Below are positions 13,226 to 29,150 of a stretch of DNA of 64,000 bases, piece by piece. The stretch is from Sciurus carolinensis (lineage: Eukaryota > Chordata > Mammalia > Rodentia > Sciuridae). The DNA lies in assembly GCF_902686445.1 (NCBI RefSeq), contig NC_062213.1, positions 2,477,241 to 2,541,240 of the forward strand, given 5' to 3'. The position numbers were made by a program, and so were the translations under genes. The notes beneath the pieces are model-generated. The model ran no database searches and was not told where the DNA came from. It saw only the letters and a program-made list of their open reading frames with translations. Each line of letters opens with the position of its first letter. Within the stretch, counting starts at the first letter, position 1.

Positions 13226-15509
13226 TGAGCATTCCTGTGGGGCATGGAGCTGGTGCTCAGCGCTGAGCCATTGTGGTGCTTGGGGTGTCTGGTTGTGGCC
13301 GAGTGCATGAGTGATGTTGTCCAGCCTTCCTGATGCTGCTGTGCAGCAGGTGACACTTTGTGTGGCACGCAGAGGAGGAAGCTGAGCCCTCAGTGTGATG
13401 ACGACTCCCTGGGGCTGTGAGCTGCTGTGGGCCAGACCTCTGAGTGCCAGAGCCCTGCCTGCGTGTGTCACTGAGCTTTGTGCCCCCGTCCCCTGCCGCC
13501 TGGCCCCGCTTCGGGCCATCCTCCCTGTTCGGCTCCCTGTAGAGCTTGGGCTCCGTGTCGGACCTGTGAGGCACCCCTGGCCCCCACTGTCAGGCCGTGC
13601 CCTGGCTCCAGTGCTCTCCTCTGGCTGCAGCCTCTGATTCAGGGGAGACTGTGAGCTGCCGTCTTGGGGTGGGGAAAGATGTTGAATTTGGGGTCCCGGA
13701 GCTCTCTGCTCGCCTCTCCCTGCTCTGGGCCAGGCCTCAGGTGCAGCCGAGCAGCTGCTGCGAGGCCACTGTGTGTTGGTCCTAACTCCATTGAACTTTG
13801 CGGGGGCTCCTCTGGGAGCCATGGGAATCCGTTCCCTGCAGCCCTCCAGACTCCTGGCCAGGGCTCCGTTCCCCAGGGCTGCCTGTTTAGAGGAGGAGGC
13901 CGGGCATGGGCCACCACCTGGGCTTGTCATTTACTTTTATCCCTGCACCTCTCTAACAAAGAAGGTGGCTGGTGTCTGCCTCACCCGTGATGGGACCTGG
14001 AGGTGGCAGGAAGGACACGGGTCCAGACCTCCTCAGAGTTGGCTGCCTCACTTCCTCATGGCGCTGCCTCCACGCGGGACCGCCCTCCTCTTCCCACAGA
14101 ATGGCTGCTGTACAGTCTCCTCTTCTCCACTGCTGGGTGCTGTCTGCCAAGCGGTGTTCTAGGTGCTGGGGGCGTGGGGTGGAGGAAGCAGGTGAGCCCC
14201 CATGCCTTAGGGGTCACATTTGCCTGGGAGAGTTTCTGGAGCACCTCATGTGGGTGCCATGAATCACGTGAAGAGACAAAGGCTGGGTGAGGGGGCCTTG
14301 GAATGGGGACTGTCTGTGGGCCATCAGCAGGAGACTGGGAGGCGGTGGCAGTTGGGAGATGTGATTGGAAAGGCAGCAGGACCAGTGTTCGGTCACACTC
14401 ATCCTTCCGTGGGGGTAGGGCAGCCGTCAGGGGCTTCAGCAGGGTGCAGGGCTAGCCACTCTGGGGACCTGAGGTTTGCAGTGTGTTCTCAGGGTCGTGT
14501 GTGTGGTGGTCGCACGTGGTTCAGCGTGCAGAATTCATAGATCCTGGTCTGGATCAGCACGCTGCCCTTCCAGCCTTTCTCCTTCCCTCTGGGCCCGAGT
14601 TCTGTGTGTGTTGCTTCTTTTTCCTTCTCAGCTCTACTCTGCTGTCTTTGTGTCCCTAGTGCTGGGTTCGATGTGGCTTTGGGCTTCCTCAAGTGGGATT
14701 TGTGTTGTTCTGGGACTTGCCGCTTCTCTGTTTTGCTCCCGGGGGCAGAGGCCCGGCCCGTGTCTTCTGGGTGCTCCTTCTCCCTGCTGCTCTGATTCGG
14801 CTTTGCGGGTACGCTGTGGCATTTCTGCCTGCTCCACGCCTGGGCTGCCTGGGCTGCCTGGGCTGCCTTTCTTTCCATGCCAGCACAGGCAGTGTCCAGA
14901 GTCTCCTGGGTGGGACAAGGGGGGCAGTGCTGCTCTCCTCCTCCTCCTGCCATCCACCTGTTCCTCAGGCTCTAGTCCATGTCTTTGTCAGCCCCAAATG
15001 GTGTTGAACAGGGACTTCTGCCAACCTGGGGTGTGAAACGGTCTCTTCTGGCCTGAGCTCACGTTCCTCTGAACTTGGGTGGGTGACCTTTTCATGTTTA
15101 CTGGGCACTGAGTCCTTGCGGTTCACTGCTCTTGTTGTCCTCTGGGTTTGTCTTATTCTTCTCGATTTCCTCTGTGTCTGGGAAGGAAGCCGGCGTCTGA
15201 TGTGCTGTGGTCGCCCTCATGGACCATGCCTGCTCCTGGCCTGCGCCTGCCGTGGACAGGAATTCCCTCTAGGGCTCTTCAGCCTCATCCTCCTGGCTTT
15301 GGGTTTAGCGAATCCCAGCCCAGGAGGATGCTAGGCCTCTACGTCCTCCACGAAGGTGATTTTGTTGATGGTGTGAGGTAGCATGAGCAGGGCGGGGGAC
15401 TCTAATGTCACTTTACACAATTTGAGCAGCAGATAGTCCAGACTGTGTCCTGGGCCCTTTTCTACAGACCTTCAGCACTGCCTGTGGGAGCCAGCTTCCC
15501 TTGGGGTCT

Positions 15510-15970
15510 CTTGGTCAGTTTTCTATTCTGGTGTTAAATTCATCTTGATTTCTGCAGCTTTCTTGTAATTCTTTGTGTTTTCCAGGGCAATCTTATTTCC
15601 ACTGAATTCCAGTGAATCTTATTTCACTACAGAAGTGCCTTGGGTATTTTCGGCTTTCTGTTGTTGTCACACCGTTGAAGTTTGACTGGCTTGCTCTGCT
15701 TCTGCCAGCTGAAGGCAGGAACCTGTACCGTGTTCTGCCTTGAGCCCACGGCATGGCATCTCTGAATGTGCTCAGTCTTCTTTCGTGTCTTTCAATAAAG
15801 TCTCATCATTTTCTCCATGAGGGTTTTACATATCTTAAATTTGTTTCAACAGGATAAGGACAACAACATTTTTGCTGCTATTTTCGGTGATATTCTTCTG
15901 AGTGTAACACTTTTCCAAACGTTTCTTACTGATATACATACACAATTATCATTTTAAAAAGCAGAGTCCA
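15510..15970 (-). mobile_element. Old L1 ORF2-region fragment, antisense
   Basis: The 'tctttcgtgtctttcaataa' stretch followed by 'catgagggttttacatatct' and 'gctgctattttcggtgatat' has the layout of the L1 ORF2 3' region read in reverse. The element may extend left to about 15080, but that part is not convincing. Confidence 0.6.
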
Positions 15971-17589
15971 GAGATTTTATTTAATTTTTAAATGGTTTGC
16001 TCTTTTGGCTTTCTGAACATGGAGTCTTTCAACACACAAAAGTAGACATTGATGTATTGACCCCCAGGGCAGCCCTTTGTGTCCTCCGTTGCTGCCACCC
16101 ACACCTGGCCGGCTGAGCTTGTCTGTACCCTCCTGAACTCTCATGAATCAGGCTTCTGGTCACCTGGCTGTGAGCATCTCAGTGTGTCTCTAGTGACAGA
16201 GCTCCATCACTGTACCGTGTCTCAGCCACGAAGCTGGGTCATTGAGTTTTCATGGCTGCTCGTGTGAACAGGAAACCCACATGTCCACGTGCCTTCTGAG
16301 TCCGAGATCGCCTGGGTGCCTCCATCTGGATTTCTTTTGCCTCGAGGTTTACTTGCTGTAGGGAGCAGACCTCTGCTGTGGAGTGACCGTGGAGTCACCT
16401 CTGCCCACTGTCCTGCACACAGCTGCTTTGCTAAACTCTTCTTAATAGTGGCAATGATTTGTCGGTGGCACTGCCTCAGTTTCCTGTGAGATGACGTCAT
16501 TGTCTTTTCCTGTCCCTGGCTCCATCCTGTTTTTCTTCCCTTCCCGAGCAGCTGGAGCCTCGTTCTGAGGCTGGATGGAAAGGGTGACTGCAGATGGCGC
16601 CCTGACTTTCGAAGGTCCCGCCTCTGCGAGCCACGGGAGCATGAGTGTGCTGGTGTGTGTGCCTCCTGGAGGGTGCTCAGCACCCTGCAGTGCCCACAGC
16701 TGGGAGGAAACAGCCTCACAAAAAGGGCGTCTGAATGAAGCCTCGAGTCCAGACGAAAGGTGACTGGTGTTTTGCAGACATGAGGGTGGCAAAGCCACAA
16801 GGTGCAGTGTCCGGAAGGTTCTTGCAGCACAGCACCCTTTGGAGTTGTGGTAGTTTCCCTGGTGATCATGGACCTGCCCAGCACTGCACCATGTGTCACC
16901 AGCCTGGAAAAAGGTCGCAGTCCAAAACTTGAAGTCTGGTTTCTCCTGAATGCCTGGTGCTTTCCCACTATCACAGTGAAAAGTCAGGCTGAACCATCTT
17001 GAGCCTCAGCCATCATGTACTCCTGTGAATCTGTGGGAGCACAGGGCTGTGTGTTTCTGGAATTTTGCTGCGAGATTGTTTTTGCTTATAGAAGGAGTTC
17101 TGACTTCCCGTTAAGTTCCCTGTAGGAGAAATCTGTTTGGGTTTTTGTTTCTCCTTGGGTCGTTTTGTTAAGTGGCTTTTTTCTATAAAAGTATCTGCTT
17201 CAGCCAGATGTTCCAGTTTATTGACATGGAATGTGCACACAGCCTGTCCTGGCCAGGCGCCATGTGGACAGCACCCTGCAGTGGGCACGAGAGTGGACAG
17301 TGAACAGCCAGCTCTGGGCCTAGCCCAGTCAGAGGTGGGAGGACAGTCAGCCTGCCCTGGGCCGCCAGGGTGAGTGAGGCACTTCCTGTGCGGCCAGGGC
17401 CCCAGGAGGCATGCGGTGGCCCGTGGCCCTGGTTTCACTCAGGTTGTCAGTGTCCAGGTGATGTCCCCTTCACTCCTGGCAGCCTGTGTTCGCCTTCCTG
17501 TTCCTCCTCTTTGGGAAATCGGTGTTGACAGGGAAGGAGCAATTTTATAAGTCTCTATGTGGGATGACTTCTGACTTTTCTTCATCTTT

Positions 17590-17990
17590 CTGCTACAGTT
17601 TAGCTTTAAAATTTGATTGATTTTTGCTCATGTTTTCTTTATTTTCCTCCCCTTTTTGCAAATTGATGCCATTTTATTTTTTTGGACTTGGAGATTGGAT
17701 GTTTATCTTCATAGTCAATACCCAGTTTTTATTCTTTCCTAGTAAAAATATCTAAAATGATAAATTTCTAAAGAGTTACTACTTTGTTGACTACCACACA
17801 TTTAAAAATATATTTTAAAACTTTGTTCAGTTCTAAATATTTTCTAATTTCCATTATTTCTTTGACCCAGCAATCAATCACAAATAGATTTAATAATGTC
17901 CAAGCATATGTATTTTTTTCTTGTCCTTTTAAAAGTGATTTCTGGTGCAATTTCATTTCCATCAGAGAAGGGCTGGTGTTGTCCTGAGGT
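17590..17990 (-). mobile_element. Old L1 ORF2-region fragment, antisense
   Basis: The run 'ccattatttctttgacccag' followed by 'caatcaatcacaaatag' is the reverse of a well-known L1 ORF2 stretch. AT-rich and decayed. Confidence 0.65.
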
Positions 17991-18448
17991 GTTGGGACTT
18001 TTCACACTGGGGCCTTGTCGGGGTGCTGCTGGGGTCTTGGCTTACTCCTTTGTGTACTCCCCTGTGGTGAGGTGGCCTGTGAAAGCTTCGGTGGGACCTG
18101 GCCATAGAGGCTCTAGGGACTTCCAGGCAGGACAGCACGGAGACAGAGACAGCTGGGGAGGGACATGCCTGCAGAGAGAGGACAGCTGCATTTGCTGCCC
18201 CATCTGTACCTATGCAGCCTTAGGGCTGTCTCCCCATTGAACTGTCCTGGTCCCAGAGCAGTCAGTTTTGGGGCATAGGCAATATCCCCTCTCAACCTCT
18301 TCTTGGACCTTGTCTTGGTGAACAGTGAGTGATACGGGCAGAGAGCATGATTTAGAGTGCAAATCCAGAAAGACTAAGAGTCCAGCATTGGGGAAGTGGT
18401 CCAATAAGTGGCAGTTCATAACAGAATTTGAAACTCGCGTTAAAATCA

Positions 18449-18590
18449 CAGTGCAGCTGGTGCCTGCATAGCCTGTGTGAACCAGCCACTCGGGAGCTAA
18501 GGCAGGAGGGTTGCAAGTTCAAAATTAAAAGTAGAAAGGGTGGGGATGTAGCTTAGTGATAGAGGGTTCAATTCTTAGTACCAAAAAAAT
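18449..18590 (+). mobile_element. B1-dID-like dimeric SINE (7SL-derived plus ID-derived)
   Basis: The left part has 'actcgggagctaaggcagga' and 'gttgcaagttcaaa' (7SL/B1 type). The right part has 'ggggatgtagcttagtgata' and ends 'cttagtaccaaaaaaat' (ID/tRNA type). This dimer type is known from squirrels and dormice. Confidence 0.85.
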
Positions 18591-20509
18591 GAATTAAAAT
18601 GAATCACAGTGTTGAAGGAACTTGGGTGATTTGCTGCATGTCATGATTAATGACAAATGTGGTAAATAAAAGAAGCATAGCCACAGATACAGTATTTTAA
18701 TTTTATGAAACACTTTTCCCCAACCCCAGGTTAACATTTATCTGGGGATATCTTGCTTGCAAATAATCTTTATTTTTACAGTCATAATTGTTGGCATTTA
18801 ATTTTTTTTCTGTAATTTGTATTATTTTATTCTAAAACAATAAATGTCCCAGACTTGTCCACCCCCAAGGTCAAGGTTTGTGTGATTCAGGTGGGCAGAG
18901 TAGACCAGCCCTTTCAAGGGTGTCTGGGGAGCCTTTGAGGCAATGGGCTGTGCAGCCTGGCTCCGGGTCAGCAGGTGCAGGCATGGTGAGGTGGTTAATG
19001 GTGGCCCCAGTCACTGAGCGTCTGTATCTCCTCCTAGGCTCCATCGTGCTGGGCAGTGACTGCTGGGTGGGGTTTTGGGCCTGGAGATCGCATCTCCTGC
19101 AAGGAGAGTGTGGGTGGGTCCCCAGGGAGGGAGCCCTGCAGGTTCTCAGACACTAGGCATAGGCCAAGCCATCTCCCTTGCCCGTGATTAGCCAAGGCTG
19201 CATCTGAGACGCTCTCCCCAGGTGCTCCAGAGTGTCTGCTCTGACTCTCTGAGTTCACCTGGCGCAGTTCTTTGTCCTGTGGGAACTTCCACCCCCACAT
19301 CAGCCAGACTGCACCCTTCCCGCTCTCTCCCCTCCTGGCTGGTCTCCTTACCTCAAGGGTTGGAACTGGAGTATGTGGGGGTCATTTCTGGACAGTAAGC
19401 CAGGGGGCATAGGTCCCCTCCCAGAGTCTGTAAGACTGGGAGTAAGTAGTTAGGGGCAGTGCTGCCTGTAGGCAGGGGGATGGACGAGGTGGCCAGGGAG
19501 TCTTTGGGCAGCACTTACTTCTCTGTTGTGCCAGATTGCAGATCCCCTGGAGGGATGCCAAGCTGAGAATGCATCTCTCTGCATCCCTGCGGGGAGATGC
19601 AAACATACATGTTTTTCTGAGGTCCTGAGGTTTTGCACTAGGACCTCCTTCAGGAGCTGCTGCTTCTGGAGCTCAGCACAGAGAGGGACCAGGGTGGCCA
19701 TGACTCCGAGAGTTTGCAGAGGCCACCGATGAGGTCAGAAAGAACCCCTAAGCCAGCTGTACTGGACACTTGCTGGGGTGTGGCTTTTTAAGAAACTCGT
19801 GTCTCACAGGGCACGTCCCCAGATAGAGCAGGCTGTGGACAGGCACAGTCTCTCAACTTGGTGGCCTGGGCCTGGCACATACTGCCTACCTTCAGCTCTG
19901 AGTGCTGTGGACTGAAAGGCACATCTTGGTACCAGAGAGGGTAAATATTGTTATGAGGAGCCCCTGAGGACCCACATGTTCCAGTGAATGTGTCCAGGAA
20001 TGTCTTTTGAATAAACGAAAATCATTATGGAGAGTTAAGAGGCCATCTCTGCCGGGAGCTGCGGTGGAGGTGCCCTGTGGCCCTCAGCCTGCGTGGGGTG
20101 CTCGTTTTCTCACTTCCTGCGTGCCATGACCCATGTGCTCGTGAAACAGGATGTAATTTCACAGTGCCAGTGCTTGGGTATCAGGGTGATTTTGATTGCT
20201 TTATGTAACATTAAAACCTTATTCTTTACTTTTGAGCTTCATCTATGGGCCATACCTGAGGGTCCCAATCTAGGGACTTTGTCTTAGTTTGGGGTCACTT
20301 TTCAGAAGAGAAAAATGTAAGGTTCTGAGAAAAATTCAGAACACCTGAAGTTCTGAACTTGGTCCTGGCATTTAGCAGTGGGGTCATTGGGTGGGGAGGC
20401 CCAGCAGTTAGGGAGGGCTTCTGGAGGAGGTGGGGACAGCTCTCGCCATCTTCCTGGGCCCAGCGTGTCTTCACCTGGGCCTGGCAGTGCCAACACCAGC
20501 AGTATCTAA

Positions 20510-22638
<2,129 letters not shown>

Positions 22639-22924
22639 TGATTCGCAGACGCCGTTAATGTGCCAAGGGTGCTTTGGAAGTGAGTCGTGGCTGCCCGCCT
22701 AGTTCCTGCCAGGGCTTGCCCTGGCCCTGTCCTGGAGCCATGCCGAGTGCAGGGACAAGTGAGTGGAGCTCCCTTCTCCTGGTCACCCCAGCAGTCTCCT
22801 AGACATGATGGTAGACAGAAAATCAGCTCACACCACTGAGTTGTAGGCATTTCACAGCAGGGCTTGCTTACCTGAGCAACACTTTGTGTGGAATATTTTC
22901 CTGTCTTCTCCTGTCCTATTCATT

Positions 22925-22941
22925 AAAAAAAAAAAAAAAAA
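22925..22941 (+). repeat. Poly-A run
   Basis: About 17 A after 'cctattcatt'. It could be the tail of an old retrocopy, but no source sequence or flanking duplication was recognised. Confidence 0.9.
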
Positions 22942-23033
22942 TGCTCCTTGAACTTACTAAGTTGGTTCAGTGACCTGGTTTCAGAGCTGCGGTGTGAAAT
23001 ATGCTGCTCTGTAACTGTTTCTATTTATTTACT

Positions 23034-23217
23034 TGTTTTTGTATCAGGGATTGCCTCCAGGAGTGCTTAACCACTGAGCCACATCCCCCACCCCTTTTTG
23101 TTTTTCACTTTGAGACAGGGTCTCACTAAGTTGCGGAGGCTGGCTTTGAACTTGAAATCCTCCTGCCTCAGCCTCCTGATATGCTGGGACTACAGGCATG
23201 AGCCACAGCCCCCAGCT
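23034..23217 (-). mobile_element. B1-dID-like SINE, antisense
   Basis: Antisense ID part ('tgcttaaccactgagccaca') followed by the antisense B1 part ('gagacagggtctcactaagt', 'cctcctgcctcagcctcctg', 'gggactacaggcatgagcca'). Confidence 0.88.
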
Positions 23218-23335
23218 TATTTATTTTTAAGAGAGGGCCTGTTGCTGTGTTTGCCAGGCTGGCCCTGGGCACCTGGGCTCAAGCAGTGCTCCTGTCTCAG
23301 CCTCCGAGTAGTTGGGATGCAGGAGTGTGCCAATA
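23218..23335 (-). mobile_element. 7SL-derived (B1-type) SINE fragment, antisense
   Basis: Follows directly on the previous SINE: 'gttgctgtgtttgccaggct', 'gggctcaagcagtgctcctg', 'ctcagcctccgagtagttgg'. Probably a separate, older insertion. Confidence 0.7.
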
Positions 23336-24274
23336 CATCTTACTCTGTGTTCATGCCCAATAGAGACTTCAGTCCTGGTGGATTGCATCCGGGTGGGAAG
23401 GTTGAGACTTGGGGGAAGGGTTTCCCCAGAGCCTTTCTTGGAGCACAGGGTGTGGCTCTGTGGGCCTGTGACAGTTTGGGGAGGTCAAGAGAGGTCAGTG
23501 CAGGCTTGAAGTCCAGGAGCTCTGAGTGGGGCCCAGATATGTGCAGGTGTGGGTGGCCCCTGGGACATGGCAGGAGCAGCTGAACTAGGCCAGGAAGGAG
23601 CTATGGGCCCCGCAGAAGGTCCTAGTTACAGAGGGCTGGGGCCCTGTTCTGCCCTGGAAGCTGCCTGCACAAGTCATGGCTGGGGCTGGGCCTGGGCCCG
23701 TCTGCAGAGCTCAGGGCTGTGGCTGGTTGGCCAAGACTGTACCTCGTATGCATGCGTAGATCCGCTCTGCTGCCAGGTGAATGTGCCCTGAAGACCAGCT
23801 GCCCTGTGCCGCTAACGTGGCAAAGCCGGCAGGGTTCTGAGCAGTGCTCAAGGCCCCTGGCCCGATGCTGGCCTTGGAGAGCTTTGAAACAGGGGCCTTA
23901 AAATAGGCAAAAAACTCAAGACACACGTGAAGACAGCGCCATCAGACTAGCAGCTGGCACGTGTACTGTCCCTTCTTCAGTACCAGCACTGCCTGGTCCC
24001 CCACCTGTGCTGAACAGTCTTCTGGGCTGCGGTTCCTTGTCATCAGTAGGCTGTGGTGTCCTGGAAGCTGCAGGCCTTGCCTGTGTGCTGCAGGTCCTGG
24101 AGCCCTGGGGCCTCTGAGAACAAGGACTGGACAAGTCCCTGGGTCCAGACTGTGGGGCCTCACTTGCTCTCTGCAGAGGTGAGATTGAGGGGCTCCTTGA
24201 TGCCACAGCCAAAACTCACACCGATCTGGTCCTGCCTGTCCTGGTGCTGAGCCTTTGGCAAGCACCACAGTCTC

Positions 24275-26130
24275 TTATTTTATTATTTTATTTCTTAACT
24301 GAAATAATAGCCACATATCAGAATTTGCCGTTTCACCCGTCTTACAGTGTGTGCTTCAGTGGCTTTCAGTACATTCTTGGTGCCATGCATCTGTCACCAC
24401 CATGTAACTCCAGAGCAGCTCTTCTCACCCCAGAGATGATCCATGCTCTTTAGCGTTCGCTCCCCTTCCCTTGTACCTGGCTGGGGGCAGCTGTGGTCAG
24501 CTTCCTGTCTCTGGCTTTGCCTGCTCTGGCTGTTCTGTGTGGCACCTTGCACGTGCCTTCATGTCGCTCCGTGGCTCCTCCAGCCTTAGCCTTCTCTTCT
24601 GGAGAGTGGAACTGGCTGCTCGGCAATCCTGCTGTTGGCGTTTGGAGACAGTCTTGACAGGGCAGTTTTCTGCCTAGTTGGGGATCAATACCTAGGAGTT
24701 GGATTGCTGCTCATGTGGTTGGTGTGACTTGGACAACCTCCGCACTGTTTTCCAAAGTGGTTGTATCCTCCGCTCTCGCCAGAGCTGACGTCATCGGACT
24801 CTGTGCGTCTAACTGCTCTGGGTGGTGTATTGTTGGTCACGGGTTCAGTTCGCATCTCCCTGGCATGGAGCGTCTTGCTGTGTGTACTGGCCATTTGTGT
24901 ACCTTCTTTTATGTAGCGTCTGTTTGAACCTGTTGCAGTGTGACATTGGGTTTTAATATTACCCAGCTTGTTTACCTTGGATGTTATGTACTTGTCACAT
25001 ATCTGTGTTTGAATATTTCCTTCAGACTGTGGCTCGTCTTTGTTTTCCGGGCTGTGTTTGTGCAGGCGAGAAGCCTTGCCAGTTGAGCAGTCCCTCCTTC
25101 GGTGGCTTGGGTTTGTGTCCTGCCTCCCTCGTTGGTCTTGGCTGCGCCACGGCTGTGAGAGGCTGTGCTGCTTCTCGTGTAGAGTTCTGTGCCTCTGGCC
25201 CCCGTGCTCCAGCCTGTGACGCATGCCAAGTCATTTTTGTGTGTAGTGGGTTTGATTCGGTTCCGTAGGCGGCGGGCTGCTTTGCCGCCTCTGTCCCAGG
25301 CAGATGGCTGTTCACCTGGACGCCCACTCGCTTCTGTGGGTCAGGAGGTCTGCTTAGTGTCCTGAGACTGGCAGCCTTTCCTCCTCTGGTTTTGGAAGGA
25401 GTTGTGTAGCATCTGAGTCACCCTGTGGGATGTGGGGGGACTCGCTGGGGAGCCTGGGGCCCGCAGCCTCGCCCTGGGAAAGTCTCGCACTGCAGGTCGG
25501 CTCTATCCCAGGTCGCGGTGCTCCGGCCTCTGCCTTTCAAGTAAGTGAGCTTCGCGCTTCTCAGGAAACTCAGGTGCCGCGAGTAAGTTGTCGGGCTAAT
25601 CCGGCGAGGCTTCCAGAGACTTCCTGTCCCCTCTCTGCAGGTCTGCAGCGATACTCTTCTCCTTTCCTGGCGTGGCTGATCTGCATTGGTTTGCCTGGTT
25701 TAAGTTTATTGTCTTAGTCTGATGTAAATTCATTGATTTTACTCATCATTTCAAAGAACCTGATTTTTTAAGTTTTCCTCTGATGTCTGTTGAATTGATG
25801 TCTGATCATCTTTGTTTTTTTTGTTCCTTTTATTTACTTAGGTTTAGTTTGCCTTTATTAGATAATCGACTTAGGCCCCCCATTCTTATTTTCTAATGTT
25901 CACTGCTATGAATTTTCCTCTCTGCATTGCTTCACTTATATAAATGTGTTTCCATCTCATTCATTTGAAGTATTTTCTGCTTCCCCTGTGCTTTATTCCA
26001 TTGCACTTATTTAGATATGTGCTGTTTGATTTGAAGCAACGATGTCTATTGACAGATTTCTTTTTGCTACTGGTCTCTAGTTGATTGTGCTCAGAGACTG
26101 TATTTCGCGTGACACCCACCATCTTGGATA
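24275..26130 (-). mobile_element. Old L1 (L1M) fragment, antisense: 3' UTR into ORF2
   Basis: Begins with the L1M 3'-end signature in reverse ('gcttcagtggctttcagtac', 'catctgtcaccaccatgtaa'), then 'caatacctaggagttggatt' and 'cactgttttccaaagtggtt'. It ends in ORF2 sequence at 25690-26120 ('tttcaaagaacctgattttt', 'tgctatgaattttcctctct'). The middle (25100-25660) is less certain. Confidence 0.75.
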
Positions 26131-27216
26131 CGTATGTGCCGTGAGTCCTACTTCAGTGCGTGCTCCTGGGCGCCTACATGTGCCACGCTGACTGGCCGCT
26201 CCACACGCGTGCTCCTGTTCCCCTCGCCTGACTCCTCGCCCACTTCCCGTCCACTCCTGTTGGCTGCTGGGGGGTCGGCGAGGGACTCCGCTGGTGGACT
26301 GAGTTGCTCCTTGCCGCTGTCAGTTTGTGCGCCAGTGTTTCCGGGGTGGGGGGATACAGGTTCCCACGTGTTTGGGTCTGTTTTGTCTTTTCTCCAGGTT
26401 GTGTGTGTCCTACTTCTCTGCCTTCCATGTGATAGCTTTAGAAGTCATATTCTCCAGCCGTTTTACTTCATGACATGTGACAGCAGGGCCTTGGTGTAGT
26501 TGTACAGTGGGATCTTGCTCTCCCCCTGAGTGGACGGTCTCTGCTTTCTGATTGCTGTGGCCGAGACGTGCTGTCTGCCAGAGCCTCTGGAGATGGCAAG
26601 GAGGTGCTGTGCTCTGTCCTCCAGGGTGGCAGCCACCCACCACCTGCCACATGTGACTCAGGGGCACTCAGAATGTGGCCGTGGCAACTGAGGAACTGAA
26701 TTCATAGTTGTATTCAGTCTCAGTATAGTTGCTGTTGGCTCTCCACCCTGCCTGGCCGGTCAGGTTTGGCTGTTCACCTTCTGCGTGGTGCTGTGTGCTT
26801 CTGTTTGAACCTGCCGTCTTCTGTTTGCCTCCTGCGTTGCCCTTCTGTGCTCTTTCCCCCTCCCCTGTCCTGCGGTACTGAGTTCTTGGGTTGGTGTCAC
26901 CTCTCTGCCCCTCTGTGGTCACCTCTGCCTTGCCACACCCTGGTGGGGTCCCTCAGCTCCAGGCTGCTGGGCCTGTTCTGGTTGCCCCTTGCTCAGAAGT
27001 TTGGAGCCGCTTCGGTTGGGTGGGCTGGGCTGGCCCAGTTTTCTCTCCCTTGCTCTGTGTTGCCCACTGCACTGGGTGCTGTCCAGGAGCAGGAAATCGT
27101 TTCCGATTTTCTGGCCAGTGTTTAGTAGTTCGCAGAGGCAGCGATACTGGGCCTGAAGCTCCGTATGGCAGGCACATCTCTACTGCTGGGCATAGTTATC
27201 TCATGAGAATCCGCCT

Positions 27217-27234
27217 TTTTTTTTTTTTTTTTTT
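27217..27234 (+). repeat. Poly-T run
   Basis: About 18 T followed by unassigned sequence; possibly the reversed tail of an antisense retroposon. Confidence 0.9.
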
Positions 27235-29039
27235 GTCTTTGTTCTTATATACCATTGACACCATGGTTTCTCTTTCTGGTACATGTTTCCACCTCAGCAC
27301 CTTTAACTAACTCAAATGGTCAACTGCTGGACTAGGCCTCTTTTCTCTGCTGACCCTAGGTGGGTCCCTGTCCCTCTGGGCCTCATTATTCCCTGGGGCA
27401 GTGAACAACCTCACCTCCACCCTGAGTTTGAGTCCCCTGCCTTCTCCTTCAGCCCTAGCCTGTCCCCTCCCCTGGATACAGAGGCTTCGGTGGGGATTGT
27501 GTGGTTCCTTTGTCACATCAGAGAGTGACCTCTTGTGGCTGTGTGGCCTGGGAGGGCAAGAGGCAGACAGGAGGACTAGCATGTTCCAGAATTAACCCAC
27601 CCCTTCTCTTCTGCCCCTCCATACTTTGTGTGCTGAGGAGCTAAGTCTGCAGCACTTCCTGCGTGCTTGTTTGTGGGATTAAGGACATCTGTGTTGTTGA
27701 AGCAGAGACCCCACAGTGAGGTGGAGCGTGTCTCTCCTGTACCACAGTCCAGCCAGGCCCGGCCATGTGGGCAGTGTGCTCCGCTCTCCCTGAGGGTGTT
27801 GTCCTTCATCTGTGTGGTCAAGGCAGGGTGGCACCCCACAGCACCCCAGCCAGGACAGGAGGAGCGAGAGCCAGCCATTGGGTGGCTGTGTCTTTTAAGC
27901 ATGTGGGAGGAAGCTCACATGCTTTATTTCTCAAATTTGAGGGCAGAGGGGAGTCAACCTCTTTGATTGCAAGGGAGGCTGGGAAATGTCCACAGCTATG
28001 TGACTTATACCCAGTATTTCAGAGATGGCCAGCGGTGCCCAACTTGCATGGCCACACTGTCTACACAGTGTTCCCCACGGTGTTGTCTCTTGTCTGCTGA
28101 GATGAGGACCCTACACAGGTGTCCTCTCCAGATTTTGGTAGAGGGCAAAGAGAGCCAGTCATGGGATGGACCCCGTAGCTGTCTGTTCCTCTGCCTGGGC
28201 CTTGGGGCCTCCATCTTCATCTAGAACACCCACTCCTCTCCCCTTCCTGCAGAATCCCAGAATGCCAGCTGGCCATGAGGCCCTGGCCCTCATGCTTTCC
28301 CTGGTGGCCTAGCTGTTCTTCAGGTTCCACAACAGGGTCATGCTCCCCTCTGGAGGCAGGGCCTTCCTGGGCTGCCCACAGGTGTGTTCTGCATCAGAGC
28401 TGTGGCACCTTGGCCAGTGGACTGAATGTGCTGGACACTGCTCCCGTGCAGGGGCCACGACCTCCAGCTTGCTGGACCACCAGGACCCTGCAGTGACTTG
28501 GCTGCTGAACAGAATTTAGTGTATTCCTGGACAGTGGCCGGGCTGGCCCCTGGGCTCTCAGCTCAGCTTTCTGGATGCAGCCGCCTGGCCCTGGGCTCAG
28601 TGTCCTTCCACCACGTGGGCACCTCTGGTAACGAGGCAGGAGCTGTCTGCCTTATGAAGGTCGGGCCTCCAACCCCTGTGGGCAGTGCCGATGGACCAGC
28701 CGCACAGAGACAGCATCTGCAGCCTGCCCAGCCACTGTGTGAGGGCTCATGTTCTCGGGGTCACAGCAGTACTAGCACCAGGCGCCACGTCCAGGGCAGG
28801 ACTTGTGTGGGTCAGGGCAGAGCTAGCGAGCCACAGCACTTGCTGGCAGAGCTGTCCCAGCCCTGGCCTCCAGAGAAGAGAAGGGTGGGGTGGGTGCTGC
28901 CTGTTGCCCGGGAGGGTCTGTCCCCTCAGCGTAAACAGCTGTGTCACCTGAATGTAGGTCTTGTGGAGAGCGAGGGTGCTTGGACCAAATAGCTCCTTGG
29001 TTTCTTTTTGTAGACAAGAAAAAATGGGAGTGTGTGCTG

Positions 29040-29150
29040 CCTCGCTCCTGCTCCACGTCCCTGCTGTGGGAAAATTGTCTTGATCCCCTTACAGCTGAGA
29101 ACGTGAGGCTGTGAGAGCCCCGGTGACATGTCCCAGAACCCAGGCCTGCG
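29040..29150 (-). mobile_element. MIR-like fragment, antisense
   Basis: The pattern 'gatccccttacagctgagaa' followed by 'gtgaggct' and 'cccggtgacatgtccc' fits a decayed reverse MIR. Confidence 0.4.
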